Shown piece by piece: positions 19,325-28,780 of a stretch of DNA of 64,000 nt (positions are counted from its first letter, which is position 1; every line of letters begins with the position of its first letter). The stretch is from Rhodospirillaceae bacterium (GTDB lineage Bacteria > Pseudomonadota > Alphaproteobacteria > GCA-2731375). The translations under genes were made by a program, and so were the position numbers. The stretch is from positions 62,001-126,000 of the forward strand of contig JABJKS010000045.1 in the NCBI GenBank assembly GCA_018660265.1. Reading direction: 5' to 3'. The notes beneath the pieces are model-generated. The model saw only the letters and a list, made by a program, of their open reading frames with translations, made no database searches and had not been told where the DNA came from.

Positions 19325-20112
19325 CAAGATGCCCCCTGTGCCTTGGCGAACAGGCGAAAAAAGTTAGCCGTCGTCAGGTCGGCCATCTCGTTGGCTGTCA
19401 TGCCGCGCATTTCAGCCAGCTTGGCCGCCGTATTTGCGACGAATGCGGGCTCATTGTCTTTGCCGCGATGGGGCACGGGTGCCAGATAAGGCGCGTCCGT
19501 CTCCACCAACAGACGATCCAGGGGTGTTTCAGCTGCCACCGCGCGAACCTCGTCTGCGTTCTTGAAGGTCAGAATGCCGCTGAAGGAAATATAAAAATCC
19601 AAGGCCAGGGCGGCGCGGGCCAGTTCCGGGCCGGAGGAAAAACAATGCAAGACGCCCGGGAATGCACCCTTGGCGGCTTCGTCCTGTAAAATTTCGATCA
19701 TTTCAGCATCGGCGGCACGGCTATGGACGATCAGAGGCAGGCCGGTCTGCCGGGCGGCGGCGATATGGCGGCGAAATAAAGTGGCCTGGATATCACGGGG
19801 GCTTTGGTCATAGTGGAAATCCAAGCCGGTTTCGCCAATGCCCACAACCTTGTCGTGGCCTGCCAGATCAACCAGTTGTTCTGTGCTTAGATCCGGTTCC
19901 TGCTCCGCATCATGGGGGTGCAGGCCAACTGAACAATAAACATTGTCGTAGCTTTCTGCGATGGCCAGGATTGTGGGGAAGCGTTCGACGCGCGTACAAA
20001 TCGTCACCATCGTGCCGATGCCCGCCTCTGCCGCGCGTGCCATGACGCCGTCCATGTCTTCCTGAAGCGAGGGAAAATCCAGATGGCAATGGCTATCGAC
20101 CAGTACGCTCAA
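19324..20112 (-). CDS. tatD: TatD-family metal-dependent deoxyribonuclease
   Basis: A 262-residue TIM-barrel hydrolase of the TatD/YcfH family with 3-5 DNase activity in characterised members. Metal-binding motifs: DSHCHLDF at 7-14, GETGLDFH (~92), VHSR (~128), HCFSS (~155) and ETDAPYLAP (~203). The start is TTG 20112, which overlaps the metG stop (TTGA), implying coupled translation; no better start is visible. The metG-tatD-MBL order is standard in the class. Confidence 0.93.
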   Translation of the reverse strand: MSVLVDSHCHLDFPSLQEDMDGVMARAAEAGIGTMVTICTRVERFPTILAIAESYDNVYCSVGLHPHDAEQEPDLSTEQLVDLAGHDKVVGIGETGLDFHYDQSPRDIQATLFRRHIAAARQTGLPLIVHSRAADAEMIEILQDEAAKGAFPGVLHCFSSGPELARAALALDFYISFSGILTFKNADEVRAVAAETPLDRLLVETDAPYLAPVPHRGKDNEPAFVANTAAKLAEMRGMTANEMADLTTANFFRLFAKAQGAS

Positions 20113-21692
20113 GCGCCCGCTCCCGCTTCTTCGTCATCTTCCTCAGGCCCGCTATAACGCGGAAAAACCCCCTTTGGTTTGGGCAGGGCTGTCCCCGGTC
20201 GCAACATGCCGTCCTCGTCCAGGGCGGCGAAACTACGCTGATCATCGGGTACCGCCAATTGATCCAGCATTCTGCCTGCCGCCTCGGGCACCACCGGTTG
20301 GGCCAGTATGGCGAGATGGAGGATCACCTCCGCCAGAACGTACAGCACGGTGGCCATGCGTTCGGGGTCGGTTTTTTTCAGGGCCCAAGGTGCCTGGGCA
20401 TCGACGTACCGGTTGGCCTCTCCCACCACCTCCCACAACATAATCAGGGCTTGATGGATGGATTGCAGAGCAAAGGCGCCGCGTATATTGGCCAACAGCT
20501 CCCGCGCCGGGACCAGCAAGGCGCTGTCGTCCACGGTCAACATGCCGGGGCTTGGCACCGCGCCGTCGCAGTTTTTGTTGATCATGGACAGCACACGTTG
20601 CGCCAGATTACCAAAATCATTAGCCAGGTCGCTGTTCATGCGATTGACCATGGCCGTGTGGGAAAAATTGCCATCGTTGCCGAAGGGTAATTCACGCATC
20701 ATGAAATAACGCGCCTGATCAAGACCATAGCGGTCGACAATTTCCTGTGGCGGGATGAAATTGCCTAAGGATTTTGACATCTTTTGCCCTTCCACGGTCC
20801 ACCAGCCATGGGCGAAGATCCGCTTTGGCGGGGCCAGACCGGCGGACATCAAAAAGGCCGGCCAATAGACCGCGTGAAAACGCAGGATATCCTTGCCCAC
20901 CATGTGCACATCCGCGGGCCAGTATGTCTTGAAGCTTTCAGCCTCGGTATCGGGATAGCCGACAGCAGTCAGATAATTGGTCAAGGCATCCACCCAGACA
21001 TACATAATATGGGCGTCATCGCCTGGTACAGGCACGCCCCATTTGAACGAAGTGCGGGAGATGGAGAGATCCCGCAGGCCGCTTTTGACGAAACTTAAAA
21101 CCTCGTTGCGCCGGCTTTGGGGCAGAATGCGGTTCGGGTCTTCTTCGTAATAGGCCAGCAAGCGGTCCTGCCACTGGGACAGGCGGAAGAAATAGCTCGG
21201 CTCCTCCACCCACTCGACCGGGGCGCCGAAGGGGGATAGTTTTTCCCCGTTCGCGCCGTCCTGCAACTCATCCTCGGCGTAGTAGGCTTCATCCCGGACG
21301 GAATACCAACCCGCATAGCTGTCCAGATAGATGTCACCACTGTCTACCATGGCCTGCCAGATCGCCTGGCAGGCAACCGTGTGCCGATCTTCGGTCGTGC
21401 GGATGAAACCATCATTGGTGAAATTCAGCATCGGCGTGAGGTCACGGAAGTTCTGGCTGACACGGTCGCAAAAGGCCAAAGGTTCAATGCCTGCATCCAG
21501 GGCGGATTTTTCCACCTTCTGGCCATGTTCGTCGGTGCCGGTCATGAACATCACATCGCGGCCGTCCAGGCGCATGAAGCGCGAGATGACATCGCAGGCC
21601 AACGTGGTGTAGGCATGGCCGATATGCGGTTTATCGTTGACGTAATAAATCGGCGTCGTGATGTAAAAAGCTTCGGCCTCGGCCATCGCCAT
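20109..21692 (-). CDS. metG: methionyl-tRNA synthetase
   Basis: A 527-residue class I synthetase charging tRNA-Met. The catalytic HIGH signature is HIGHAY (~22) and KMSKS is KMSKSLGNF (~308). The connective region where zinc-type enzymes carry a Cys knuckle has no Cys here, and there is no C-terminal tRNA-binding (EMAP-like) domain, so it is the short zinc-free form. ATG 21692; a second ATG at 21686 is possible. Cotranscribed with holB upstream and tatD downstream. Confidence 0.96.
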   Translation of the reverse strand: MAMAEAEAFYITTPIYYVNDKPHIGHAYTTLACDVISRFMRLDGRDVMFMTGTDEHGQKVEKSALDAGIEPLAFCDRVSQNFRDLTPMLNFTNDGFIRTTEDRHTVACQAIWQAMVDSGDIYLDSYAGWYSVRDEAYYAEDELQDGANGEKLSPFGAPVEWVEEPSYFFRLSQWQDRLLAYYEEDPNRILPQSRRNEVLSFVKSGLRDLSISRTSFKWGVPVPGDDAHIMYVWVDALTNYLTAVGYPDTEAESFKTYWPADVHMVGKDILRFHAVYWPAFLMSAGLAPPKRIFAHGWWTVEGQKMSKSLGNFIPPQEIVDRYGLDQARYFMMRELPFGNDGNFSHTAMVNRMNSDLANDFGNLAQRVLSMINKNCDGAVPSPGMLTVDDSALLVPARELLANIRGAFALQSIHQALIMLWEVVGEANRYVDAQAPWALKKTDPERMATVLYVLAEVILHLAILAQPVVPEAAGRMLDQLAVPDDQRSFAALDEDGMLRPGTALPKPKGVFPRYSGPEEDDEEAGAGA

Positions 21693-21723
21693 ATTCCTAA
21701 CCTAAAAATTCGTACTTAAAGAT

Positions 21724-22818
21724 CTAGTTGCGTGCGGTGCTTTCCAGCGCCATGAAGGCGTTCAGCACCACTTGCTTTCGTTCCAGGTTCACCCGGTCGG
21801 CCCGCATGGCCAATCCGCCGATCTTTTCCCATAGCTCGACCCAGCGATCAAGGCCCACGGAGCTGGTCAATCGTGCCGCCAGGGCAACTTCACCGTCCAC
21901 CGCTTCACTCATCTGTTCCAACCCGGCCCCGCCCCGGGTCAGGCGTGACAGCCATAGGCGCAACAAATCGATCCAAACGCCATAGGCTGCCTCTCCATTG
22001 GCGCGGTTCAGGCGGTCGCCCAGGGCATGTACCGCCGTGTAATCCAGCTGCGGCAAATCGCGGACCAGATCCAGCAATTCACTATAGGCTTTCAGACCAC
22101 CCTCCGCCGCCATGGCCATGGCGCGTCCCGGGCTGCCCTCCGCCAGGCGGACCAATCCAAGACGTTCCGCTACCGCTAGTTCGGGCAATTGTTCTTCTAA
22201 TACCGTCATGGCATCAGCTTCACCCAAAGGGCGAAGCACCAATTGGCGACAGCGGGAGCGGATGGTCGGCAGCAATCGGCCCGCGCTATGGCTGACCAGG
22301 ATCAGCAGGCTGTTTTCAGGCGGCTCCTCCAACAGCTTCAAGAGTGCGTTTGCCGCATTGGGGTTCATTTCTTCCGCCCCATCGACAATGGCGATGCGCC
22401 AACCGCCCTCACCGGAAGTCATGGAGAAAAACCGGCCAAGTTCGCGGATCTGATCGACGACAATATCGCCGCGCATTTTCTTTGTTTTGGGGTTTTCCGT
22501 GCGCTCAATCAGCTGTAGGTCGCCGTGGCCACCGGCCAGAATGCGACGGAACAATTTAGTCTCGGGTGCCATATACAGGCTGGTTGGACCGCCGAACATA
22601 TCCCCCCCGCCACTGCCTTCGGATAGTTGGTGGCGCGCCATACGATAGGCCAGGGTCATTTTCCCGATACCACGCGGCCCCGATAACAACCAGGCATGGG
22701 GCATCCGATGGGCTGCCGCTGTATCCAGAAAAGCCTGTTCCCCTGCCTCATGGCCGATCAGCGATGCCGTGGCGATAGGGCCGGTCGGATCTTCCGTTTC
22801 TGCCGACCCGGCCGCCAT
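21724..22818 (-). CDS. holB: DNA polymerase III subunit delta-prime
   Basis: A 364-residue clamp-loader subunit. AAA+ features: LIGHEAGEQAFLDTA near the start, a P-loop-like LLSGPRGIGKMTLAYR (~45-60), VDGAEEMNPNAANALLKLLEEPP as the Walker B/SRC-like region, and LVSHSAGRLLPTIRSRCR as sensor 1. ATG 22818 shares one base with the dacC stop (TAATG). In most alphaproteobacteria tmk (thymidylate kinase) sits between dacC and holB; it is missing here. Confidence 0.92.
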   Translation of the reverse strand: MAAGSAETEDPTGPIATASLIGHEAGEQAFLDTAAAHRMPHAWLLSGPRGIGKMTLAYRMARHQLSEGSGGGDMFGGPTSLYMAPETKLFRRILAGGHGDLQLIERTENPKTKKMRGDIVVDQIRELGRFFSMTSGEGGWRIAIVDGAEEMNPNAANALLKLLEEPPENSLLILVSHSAGRLLPTIRSRCRQLVLRPLGEADAMTVLEEQLPELAVAERLGLVRLAEGSPGRAMAMAAEGGLKAYSELLDLVRDLPQLDYTAVHALGDRLNRANGEAAYGVWIDLLRLWLSRLTRGGAGLEQMSEAVDGEVALAARLTSSVGLDRWVELWEKIGGLAMRADRVNLERKQVVLNAFMALESTARN

Positions 22819-23978
22819 TATTTGGCGATGCCGCCGAACAGCAAATGTTCCAGGGCTGCACCCAGGCGGCCAAAAAAGCCCTTTCGGGCGATCTCAACAC
22901 CGGCGATTAAGGGCCGTTCAATGGTTGTCATATTAGGCGCTTCAATGCGCAGGGTGGCGACCGCCTGACCCTTGGCGATGGGGGCGGGCAGGGGCCCTTG
23001 ATAGTTGACGCTGACCTTCATGGCGCGCCGGGCCTTGCGGGGTATGATGATATCCAAAGGCTCTTCCAGCACCAGGGGCACCATGCCTGCATCACCAAGC
23101 CAGACGGAGGCATCGGCAACTTCTTCACCGGCCTTGAACAAGGCGTAGTTTCCGAATTCGCGAAAGCCCCAGGTCAACAGGCGCTGGGATTCCTTGCTCC
23201 GATGATTAACACTGCTCAAGCCATTGACCACCAGATCCAGACGCCGGCCATTGCGCTCCGCCGAGGCGACCAGGCCATAACCGGCCGCTTCCGTATGGCC
23301 GGTTTTCAGGCCATCGGCACCGATATTCTTATAGAGCAGGGGATTGCGATTGCCCTGGCGGATCTTTGAAAAGGTAAAACTACGCTCTGCAAAGATCGAA
23401 TAATATTGTGGAAATTTGTCGATCAGGTTGCGCGCCAATATGGACAGATCCTTGGCGGTTGTTACATGTTCGGGGTGGGGCCAGCCGGAGGCGTTGACGA
23501 AATGGCTGTCCAGCATCCCCAAACCCCGTGCCGTTTCGTTCATCATCATGGCGAAGGAGGCTTCATCGCCGCCGAGGCCTTCAGCAACCACGATACAGGC
23601 ATCGTTGCCGGACTGGATGATGATGCCCCGGATCAGGTCGGCAATGCTAACATCGGTGTTGACCCGGACAAACATTTTGGAGCCGCCCATCTTCCAGGCC
23701 TTCTTCGATACCGGAAAGGTATCTTCCATCTTTAACCCGCCCGAAGCCAGACGATCGAACAGCATATAAAGGGTCATCAGCTTGGACATGGATGACGGCG
23801 GCATGAGCTGTTCCGGATTCTTGGAAAACAGCACGGTCCCGGTGGCATGATCCAACAAGATCGCCTGCTTGGCGGCGGTTTCGATTAAACCACTACCCGC
23901 GGCTTTAGCCGGTAGATTGGGCAGATTGAATATGACGACCGCCGCCAGCAGCAGTAATCGTGAAGCAAAGACCTTCAT
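22818..23978 (-). CDS. dacC: D-alanyl-D-alanine carboxypeptidase (PBP5/6 type)
   Basis: A 386-residue low-molecular-mass penicillin-binding protein that trims peptidoglycan pentapeptides in the periplasm. Signal peptide ~1-27 (FASRLLLLAAVVIFNLP, cut near AKA). The catalytic serine motif SxxK lies in PPSSMSKLMT (~65), SxN in IIQSGNDAC (~125), KTG in DGLKTGHTEAAG (~223). A C-terminal PBP5-like beta domain and an amphipathic end (GRLGAALEHLLFGG) suit membrane attachment. I chose ATG 23978 because GTAGGGGGA precedes it and the signal peptide begins there. Confidence 0.93.
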   Translation of the reverse strand: MKVFASRLLLLAAVVIFNLPNLPAKAAGSGLIETAAKQAILLDHATGTVLFSKNPEQLMPPSSMSKLMTLYMLFDRLASGGLKMEDTFPVSKKAWKMGGSKMFVRVNTDVSIADLIRGIIIQSGNDACIVVAEGLGGDEASFAMMMNETARGLGMLDSHFVNASGWPHPEHVTTAKDLSILARNLIDKFPQYYSIFAERSFTFSKIRQGNRNPLLYKNIGADGLKTGHTEAAGYGLVASAERNGRRLDLVVNGLSSVNHRSKESQRLLTWGFREFGNYALFKAGEEVADASVWLGDAGMVPLVLEEPLDIIIPRKARRAMKVSVNYQGPLPAPIAKGQAVATLRIEAPNMTTIERPLIAGVEIARKGFFGRLGAALEHLLFGGIAK

Positions 23979-24125
23979 GCAGTTTGTCCCCCTACCGCGA
24001 ACCTGACCAAACACTACGCATTGTCATCGACGGGTGGAGCCCGGCAACGACGCTGAATCAATTCCTAGTGATGAAATATAGCGAATTTGTGGCAGGCGTG
24101 GGTCATAGAATAATCTTTTTTCAGA

Positions 24126-25658
24126 CTAATTTTCGTCCCCGGCGGCCAATTCATCGCGAAGGGTGAATTTTTCCACCTTGCCCATGGCATTGCGCGGCAG
24201 GGCGTCCATGAAAATTACCCCACGGGGATGTTTGAAATGGGCCAGGCGGCCCTCGAACAAGGCCAGAATATCTGCGGCTGAAATTTCACTGCCGGGCTGG
24301 CGGACGACACAGGCGACGGGGATTTCGCCCCAGCGTTGATCGGGTCTGCCGATTACCGTCGCCTCTGCCAGGTCCGGGCAGTCGGCCAGGATATTCTCCA
24401 GTTCCGCCGGATAGATGTTCTCACCGCCTGAAATCACCACGTCCTTCTTGCGTTCATCCACATAAAAATAGCCGTCTTCGTCCCTATGGCCGATGTCGCC
24501 CGTGTGAAACCAGCCGCCTGCATAGGCTTCCCTGGTGCCGGCCTCGTTCCGCCAATATTCCCGGAACAGGTTCCGCCCCCGCAAGACGATCTCGCCCGCT
24601 TCACCGCGCGGAACCTCCATGCCGCTATCATCAACGATCCGGGCGCGGGTATGCAGGGCCGGCAGACCACAAGACCCCATCTTTGACCAGGCCTTGGCAA
24701 TGGGCAGCATGATGGCAACGGGTGCGCTTTCGGTCAGGCCGTAAATCTGTGTTGCCGGAATATCCCGGTCCAGGAAAGCCTGTAATATGGCTGCCGGTAC
24801 GGCGGAGGAGCCTAGGCCGACAAAGCGCAGATTGGATAAATCCGTATCGGCCCAGTCCGGATGGGCGGTCAGGGCGATGGCCATGGCCGGTACGGTCAGG
24901 AACACTGTCGGGCCGCCGCTGTTGCCACGACTATTCAGGGCGGCAAGGGTTGCCGCGGGATCAAAGCGGGCTTGAATGGTGATGCTGGCACCTGCGTGGA
25001 TGCCCGGCGTGGTGTGGATATTCATGCCACCCACATGGAACATGGGCAGCACTGTCAGGACATGGTCCTGGGCCGTGATATCCTGGGCTGCAATTGCGTT
25101 GACGGCATTGTGGAACAGGGCGTCCTGGGTCAACACAGTGCCCTTGGGCCGCCCCGTGGTGCCGGAGGTATAGACGATGGTCACCGGATCATCCATCGCC
25201 CCGCCATCAGCATCCCGCCCCGATGCGGCCAACAGGGCATCATAGGATCGCCAATCTTCGCCATTCGCCGTGCCATAGGCGACAGTGGCGAGGCCCGGCA
25301 ATTCGCCGCGAATGCTGTCCATATGAGCGAAAAAATCAGCCTCAACCAACACGGCCTTCGGATCGCAGTTCTGCAGGATCCAGGCGTGTTCAGGCGGTGC
25401 CAGCCGCCAATTCAACGGCACCAGGATCGCACCTATTTTGGCACAGGCGAACAGCAACTCCAGCAATTCCGGGCTGTTATAGCCCAGGTGAGCCACCCGA
25501 TCACCTTTACCCACAGCCAGTTGATCCTGCAACATGGCCGCCAGATTGCCGACCCTGGCTTCCATCTGGCGATAGCTGATGGCCCGGCCTTCGAAATGTA
25601 CGGCGGTTTTCTCGCCATGCCAGTTCGCCCAATGGCTGATCCAGTGGGAGATGTTCAT
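24126..25658 (-). CDS. acyl-CoA synthetase (class I AMP-forming ligase)
   Basis: A 510-residue ANL-superfamily enzyme that activates a carboxylic acid with ATP and CoA. The P-loop YTSGTTGRPKG is near residue 163, the core motif YGLTESAPV near 305, the hinge GWFHTGDIGHRDEDGY near 400, and the A10 lysine region PRNAMGKVEKF near 492. The acid substrate cannot be assigned. It is the last gene of a four-gene minus-strand set, 19 nt after the acyl-CoA dehydrogenase, so it probably acts on a product of that pathway. Start ATG 25658. Confidence 0.9.
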   Translation of the reverse strand: MNISHWISHWANWHGEKTAVHFEGRAISYRQMEARVGNLAAMLQDQLAVGKGDRVAHLGYNSPELLELLFACAKIGAILVPLNWRLAPPEHAWILQNCDPKAVLVEADFFAHMDSIRGELPGLATVAYGTANGEDWRSYDALLAASGRDADGGAMDDPVTIVYTSGTTGRPKGTVLTQDALFHNAVNAIAAQDITAQDHVLTVLPMFHVGGMNIHTTPGIHAGASITIQARFDPAATLAALNSRGNSGGPTVFLTVPAMAIALTAHPDWADTDLSNLRFVGLGSSAVPAAILQAFLDRDIPATQIYGLTESAPVAIMLPIAKAWSKMGSCGLPALHTRARIVDDSGMEVPRGEAGEIVLRGRNLFREYWRNEAGTREAYAGGWFHTGDIGHRDEDGYFYVDERKKDVVISGGENIYPAELENILADCPDLAEATVIGRPDQRWGEIPVACVVRQPGSEISAADILALFEGRLAHFKHPRGVIFMDALPRNAMGKVEKFTLRDELAAGDEN

Positions 25659-25676
25659 CGGCTTCTAGCGTTCACT

Positions 25677-26879
25677 TTACCGTTCTCCAGGTTCGAACAG
25701 GCTTTCCCGACCCAGGCGTTCCATGCAGATTTCCGGTGTCCAGGGCAGCATGAGGGAGCCGCAGCGGCTGTCGCGATATAACTGCTCCAACCGCAGGGTG
25801 CGGAAAATGGCCCGCCCGCCGCAAGTGCGCAGAGCCAGACGGCAGATGTCGTTGGCGAACTCCATCACCGTAAATTGCGCCGCATAGGCCCGCAGGCGGA
25901 CATCCTTATCTGGGTTCACGCCGGCTTCGCCAATGGCGGTTTGGAACAGGGCGCGGGCTTGCTCCAGCTTGATACGCATTTCCGCCACGGCCATTTGTTT
26001 GGCCGGACTGTGACGGGCACTGCCCGCCGGCGGGCCACCCTCTATCTCACCGCGCAGATACTGACAGGTGAAATCGAAAGCAGCCTGGGCAATGCCCATA
26101 TAGGTAGGACACAAGGTCATGAACATATGCGGCCAGTTCAGGGCGGCTTGGTAATATTTGCCCCGGGGCATCATTTGGTGTTCGTCGGGGACAAAGACAT
26201 CGATCAATTCCAGATTGTTCGACGATGTCGCCCGCATACCCAGAACATCCCATTCGCCGCTGATGTTAAAGCCTTCAGCCTTGCCGTTCACCGCCAGATA
26301 AATGGTGTCCTTGACGTCGCCGTCGCTGTCTTCCTTGGCCTCGGTGCACAACACGCCGTAATAATCCGCGGCACCGGCCAGGGATGCGAAATGTTTGCGC
26401 CCATTGACCAGCCAGCCGCCATCCACCTTGCGGGCTGTGGTGCCAAAGGGTGCCCGTCCGGCAGCCGCGGCGCTGTTGGGTTCGGAAAATGGTTGCGCGA
26501 ACAGCGCGCCGTCCTCGATCACCATACGATAAATGCCCGTGCGACACTTTTCGTGGGCCTCGCGCTGGGCATCGGTCATTTCCAGGTCGTCAGCCATCTG
26601 CGATGACCACATCATGGTGGCGCAATGCATATTGAAGGTCAGGGCCGTGGCCCCGCACCAACGGCCCAGCTCGGCAGATATCTCCATATACCGGGTGTAG
26701 TCCACGCCCATGCCGCCATAACGCGTGGGGATCACCAGGCCCAAAAAGCCTGCTTCACGCAGATCGGCATAATTCTCGGTGGGAAAGCGCCCCTCCCGAT
26801 CATAGGCGGCCGCGCGCGGCAGGAATTTTTCCCGGCCAAGTTTCTCCGCCGTGGCCAATAGTTCCGCTTGTGTCGCCAT
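25677..26879 (-). CDS. acyl-CoA dehydrogenase family flavoprotein
   Basis: A 400-residue FAD enzyme that introduces an alpha-beta double bond into an acyl-CoA. N-terminal helical domain to ~120 (GFLGLVIPTRYGGMGVDY), middle beta domain ~125-235 (FSEPNSAAAAG, GGWLVNGRKHFASLAG, DVLGMRATSSNN), C-terminal helical domain with the CGGRAIFRTLRLEQLYRDSRCG block (~360-381). The catalytic base is not obvious, so acyl chain type is open. It starts 2 nt after the alpha/beta hydrolase gene's stop in the same operon. Confidence 0.9.
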   Translation of the reverse strand: MATQAELLATAEKLGREKFLPRAAAYDREGRFPTENYADLREAGFLGLVIPTRYGGMGVDYTRYMEISAELGRWCGATALTFNMHCATMMWSSQMADDLEMTDAQREAHEKCRTGIYRMVIEDGALFAQPFSEPNSAAAAGRAPFGTTARKVDGGWLVNGRKHFASLAGAADYYGVLCTEAKEDSDGDVKDTIYLAVNGKAEGFNISGEWDVLGMRATSSNNLELIDVFVPDEHQMMPRGKYYQAALNWPHMFMTLCPTYMGIAQAAFDFTCQYLRGEIEGGPPAGSARHSPAKQMAVAEMRIKLEQARALFQTAIGEAGVNPDKDVRLRAYAAQFTVMEFANDICRLALRTCGGRAIFRTLRLEQLYRDSRCGSLMLPWTPEICMERLGRESLFEPGER

Positions 26880-26881
26880 GT

Positions 26882-27670
26882 CTACGCCACCTCGTTCAAA
26901 AAGCTGCGGACCGCTTTGTTGAAGTTTTCCGGATCTTCCAGATTAGCCAGATGCCCCACGCCCGAAAGGCAGTGATAGCGGCAATCAGGTATATTGCCCG
27001 CCATTTTTTCCATCATGCCTGCCGGTGCTGCTTCATCCATATCAGCTGCCAGGGCCAGGGTCGGGCAATCAATGTTTTCCAAATTGTCCCGGCGATTGAA
27101 TGTCACCAGGCAATGCAGGGCGGCGCGATAGGTCTCTGCCGACAGTTCGGACATGGACGCCATGGCGGCTACTACGGCCTCCGCTGGTGGGTTGTCCGCC
27201 ATCATGTTGGGCACCAATTCAGCGGCGAAATCCGCCGGGCTTAGGCCCTTATCAAGGGGGGCCAGGCGCTGCCCCAGAAAACCATCGCGCCATTTGCCGG
27301 GCTTCCCGAATGCGGGCGAGGTGCTGGACAGGACCAGGGCGGCGGTCCGACCGGGATGCCGGGCAACGAATTCCTGAGCCACCATGCCGCCCATGGAATG
27401 ACCCACGATCACCGCCCTGGGCGCATCCAGATGATCCAATAATCCGGCGACCGCATCCGCCAGGGCGGGAAAGGTCATTTCGTCCAATTGAGCACTTTGT
27501 CCATAGCCGGGCATATCCCACGATACCGCGCGCCAACGATCCGCAAAGGCGGGCAGCTGTTGGTTAAAGGATCGATTGTCGCCACCAATGCCGTGCAGGA
27601 ACAACAACACATCGCCGGCACTCCCATCTTCGTCTGGACCCTGGCTTTGAATAAACGGGATATTGCTCAT
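26882..27670 (-). CDS. alpha/beta hydrolase (PcaD/NicD-like)
   Basis: A 262-residue alpha/beta-fold hydrolase. Oxyanion HGIGG at 26-30; nucleophile Ser92 in VGHSMGG; acid in ALAADMDE (~210); His in SGVGHLANLED (~241). Similar to 3-oxoadipate enol-lactonases and to the N-formylmaleamate deformylase NicD. The neighbouring NicX-like gene, overlapping it by 4 nt, favours a ring-cleavage product as substrate, but this is inference from context. Confidence 0.85.
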   Translation of the reverse strand: MSNIPFIQSQGPDEDGSAGDVLLFLHGIGGDNRSFNQQLPAFADRWRAVSWDMPGYGQSAQLDEMTFPALADAVAGLLDHLDAPRAVIVGHSMGGMVAQEFVARHPGRTAALVLSSTSPAFGKPGKWRDGFLGQRLAPLDKGLSPADFAAELVPNMMADNPPAEAVVAAMASMSELSAETYRAALHCLVTFNRRDNLENIDCPTLALAADMDEAAPAGMMEKMAGNIPDCRYHCLSGVGHLANLEDPENFNKAVRSFLNEVA

Positions 27671-28713
27671 GCCAATTCTCCTTGCAAAACGCCGCTTTTG
27701 ACCACGGCCTGGCCATCCAACTCCACCGTACAGTTGCGGATGGGCAGGTCGAAATGGCCCAATGTCTGCCGTCCCGCGACCTCATTCGCGCCGGTGGAAT
27801 AGACCACATTGCCGGCGAAGGCGCGCAATTCCGTGCCGTTGAAATCCCGCTTGTCATACATGGCCATGGAATCCCAGCGGGCCCCTTGGTTCATACCCCA
27901 GCCGATGTGGGACGTGGCATAGGCGTCCCTATCATTCCAGGCCGCGAAATAGCTGCGCATCAGCTCCGCATCCACACCCTCGCCTTCGATGGCGGCGACA
28001 TAATCATCCTCAATCCGCAAGGTAATAGGTGCATCCAGATAGCGTTTAAAGGTCAGGTTGACATCACCCCGGTCCAATACCAGGGTTCCATTGACCGTGC
28101 CGGAATTGGGAAAGCACAGGCACAGCCCGCCCGGCCAATGGGACATGATGCCGGGCCGGGTGACCCAGCCCCAACCACCCCCCGCCACGGCGCCCGCCAA
28201 ATCCACGGACAGATCGGAACCTGCAGCAGAGGTTATTTTCATGGCCTTGGCCCCGCGCAACATCTTCATGCCGATCTTGACTTTGCCCTCCAGGGCATCA
28301 TCGGGGGCCAGACGTTCCAGCGCCTCCGGATGCTCGTTCGAGACCATCAGCACACGGGCCCCGCCTTTGAGGATTTCCGGCAACTCAGGCGCATGCAATA
28401 GGCCCTCAACCGTGCAATCGATAACCAGCCCGGCGCTGGCCAACGCGCCGACCACAGGGCGGATATTCTGGATCACATCCGAGGCACCGGTGGACCGTAC
28501 CGGCACGGGGGCAGATTGTGCCGGCGTCGGGATCACGATGTGGAAAGCCTGTGCGCCCAATTGATGCAGGGCCAGTTCCGCCAGTTGCACATTGATGGGC
28601 CGGGATTGGCTTTCCGAGAGAATCGCCACCACTTCGCCCGGTTCCACCTTGCATTTGGCAAAGACCCGCGCGAAACAGTTGATCCATTTGCCTTCAATAC
28701 GTTCCTGTAGCAT
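27667..28713 (-). CDS. NicX-like (M29-fold) extradiol dioxygenase candidate
   Basis: A 348-residue protein of the aminopeptidase T-like group that includes 2,5-dihydroxypyridine 5,6-dioxygenase (NicX). In NicX the iron ligands are two His and one Asp in an HxD pair; here His269 (SHIGWG) and His320/Asp322 (GHFDLPI) stand at closely matching positions. The length matches NicX (~350). It is the first gene of a four-gene operon with an alpha/beta hydrolase (NicD-like), acyl-CoA dehydrogenase and CoA ligase; other nic genes (nicC, nicF, nicE) are absent, so the substrate may not be dihydroxypyridine. An M29 aminopeptidase is the alternative reading. Confidence 0.6.
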   Translation of the reverse strand: MLQERIEGKWINCFARVFAKCKVEPGEVVAILSESQSRPINVQLAELALHQLGAQAFHIVIPTPAQSAPVPVRSTGASDVIQNIRPVVGALASAGLVIDCTVEGLLHAPELPEILKGGARVLMVSNEHPEALERLAPDDALEGKVKIGMKMLRGAKAMKITSAAGSDLSVDLAGAVAGGGWGWVTRPGIMSHWPGGLCLCFPNSGTVNGTLVLDRGDVNLTFKRYLDAPITLRIEDDYVAAIEGEGVDAELMRSYFAAWNDRDAYATSHIGWGMNQGARWDSMAMYDKRDFNGTELRAFAGNVVYSTGANEVAGRQTLGHFDLPIRNCTVELDGQAVVKSGVLQGELA

Positions 28714-28780
28714 GCCGCCTCACTGACTTTGTTTCGTCGCAATGTTAGTGCAATATCGTGTCAGGGAGGAAGGATAAAGC

